Source of the DNA: Chloroflexota bacterium
Lineage (GTDB): Bacteria; Chloroflexota; Limnocylindria; Limnocylindrales; CSP1-4
Assembly: GCA_013698385.1 (NCBI GenBank)
Contig: JACCVB010000011.1
Location: 1 to 5,849 of the forward strand
DNA: 5,849 nt
Direction of reading: 5' to 3'
Shown here in pieces: positions 5,761-5,849 of this stretch. The notes beneath the pieces were generated by a model. That model saw nothing but the letters and a program-made list of their open reading frames with translations, was not told the DNA's origin and searched no databases. Position 1 is the first letter of the stretch; every line of letters begins with the position of its first letter. The translations under genes and the position numbers were made by a program.

Positions 5761-5766
5761 TACCAT
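5761..5766 (+). promoter_or_regulatory. Weak candidate -10 box in the right intergenic region
   Basis: TACCAT fits TANNNT and would place a transcription start near 5773, just before the perfect palindrome. The hexamer 17 bp upstream (TATGCA at 5738-5743) matches TTGACA poorly. This is offered only as a possibility for a gene beyond the right edge. The 140 bases after the DM13 gene contain no supported coding region. Confidence 0.2.
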
Positions 5767-5779
5767 CCCGCTGGAAAAC

Positions 5780-5799
5780 GCCACGGACGCGTCCGTGGC
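5780..5799. repeat. Perfect 20-bp palindrome
   Basis: The half-site GCCACGGACG (5780-5789) is followed directly by its exact reverse complement (5790-5799). Folded as RNA it gives an 8-bp GC-rich stem with a CGCG loop. Flanking CTGG (5771-5774) and CCAG (5799-5802) could extend the pairing past an internal bulge. Read on the minus strand the hairpin is followed by GTTTTCC, a short U-run as in an intrinsic terminator, whereas on the plus strand no T-run follows. It may be a terminator for a minus-strand gene entering from the right, or an operator for a dimeric regulator if a promoter lies here. Confidence 0.7.
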
Positions 5800-5849
5800 C
5801 AGAGCCCAGGTCGACGCAACTCGGACTCCTCTCACGGCTGACGCGAGAA

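Noticed and set aside
5795..5849. Possible plus-strand gene start at GTG 5795, open to the right edge
   Set aside because: Only 18 codons are visible, there is no ribosome site, and the GTG lies inside the palindrome. Not enough to call.
1..5849. A single dedicated novel system joining the heme, repair, NAD(P)HX and DM13 genes
   Set aside because: The genes are on two strands in at least three transcription units and most are ordinary housekeeping genes. The shared redox theme is not enough to claim a system.

Overview
This is a very GC-rich bacterial window (strong G/C preference at third codon positions, several GTG starts) holding mostly housekeeping genes, densely packed. The gene types suggest a high-GC soil or freshwater bacterium: a short MutY of the actinobacterial style, a ferrochelatase of the Gram-positive coproporphyrin type, and a membrane-anchored DM13 protein with an Ala/Pro/Ser/Thr-rich linker. 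A Chloroflexota lineage such as Limnocylindria is my first guess and an actinobacterium the second. This is inference from style only; there is no rRNA in the window.

Layout. At the left edge is the C-terminal tail of a probable uroporphyrinogen decarboxylase (hemE), which overlaps by GTGA the start of a ferrochelatase (hemH/cpfC, 88-1071). These are two steps of heme synthesis in one transcription unit. Convergent to them lies mutY (1099-2037, minus strand), an adenine glycosylase for 8-oxoG:A mispairs. A 96-bp divergent intergenic region follows. It contains a perfect 13-bp tandem repeat and, on each strand, a TANNNT -10-like box placed so that the transcript would begin at or within 3 nt of the start codon. 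Rightward from there run nnrE (NAD(P)HX epimerase, 2134-2970), a 76-residue two-helix membrane protein of unknown function (2993-3223), glpD (FAD glycerol-3-phosphate dehydrogenase, 3220-4875, GTGA overlap with the small gene) and, after 54 bp, a two-helix membrane-anchored DM13-domain protein (4930-5709). The last 140 bases carry no supported gene but include a perfect 20-bp palindrome.

How the genes fit together. Heme synthesis, oxidised-guanine repair, repair of damaged NAD(P)H and membrane-linked electron input from glycerol-3-phosphate all belong to redox and respiratory housekeeping, but I see no evidence that they form one dedicated system. The least understood parts are the small membrane protein coupled to glpD, the DM13 protein, the unusual sequence of the epimerase loop, the divergent promoter region and the terminal palindrome. 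I found no CRISPR array, tRNA, rRNA, insertion sequence or phage gene.
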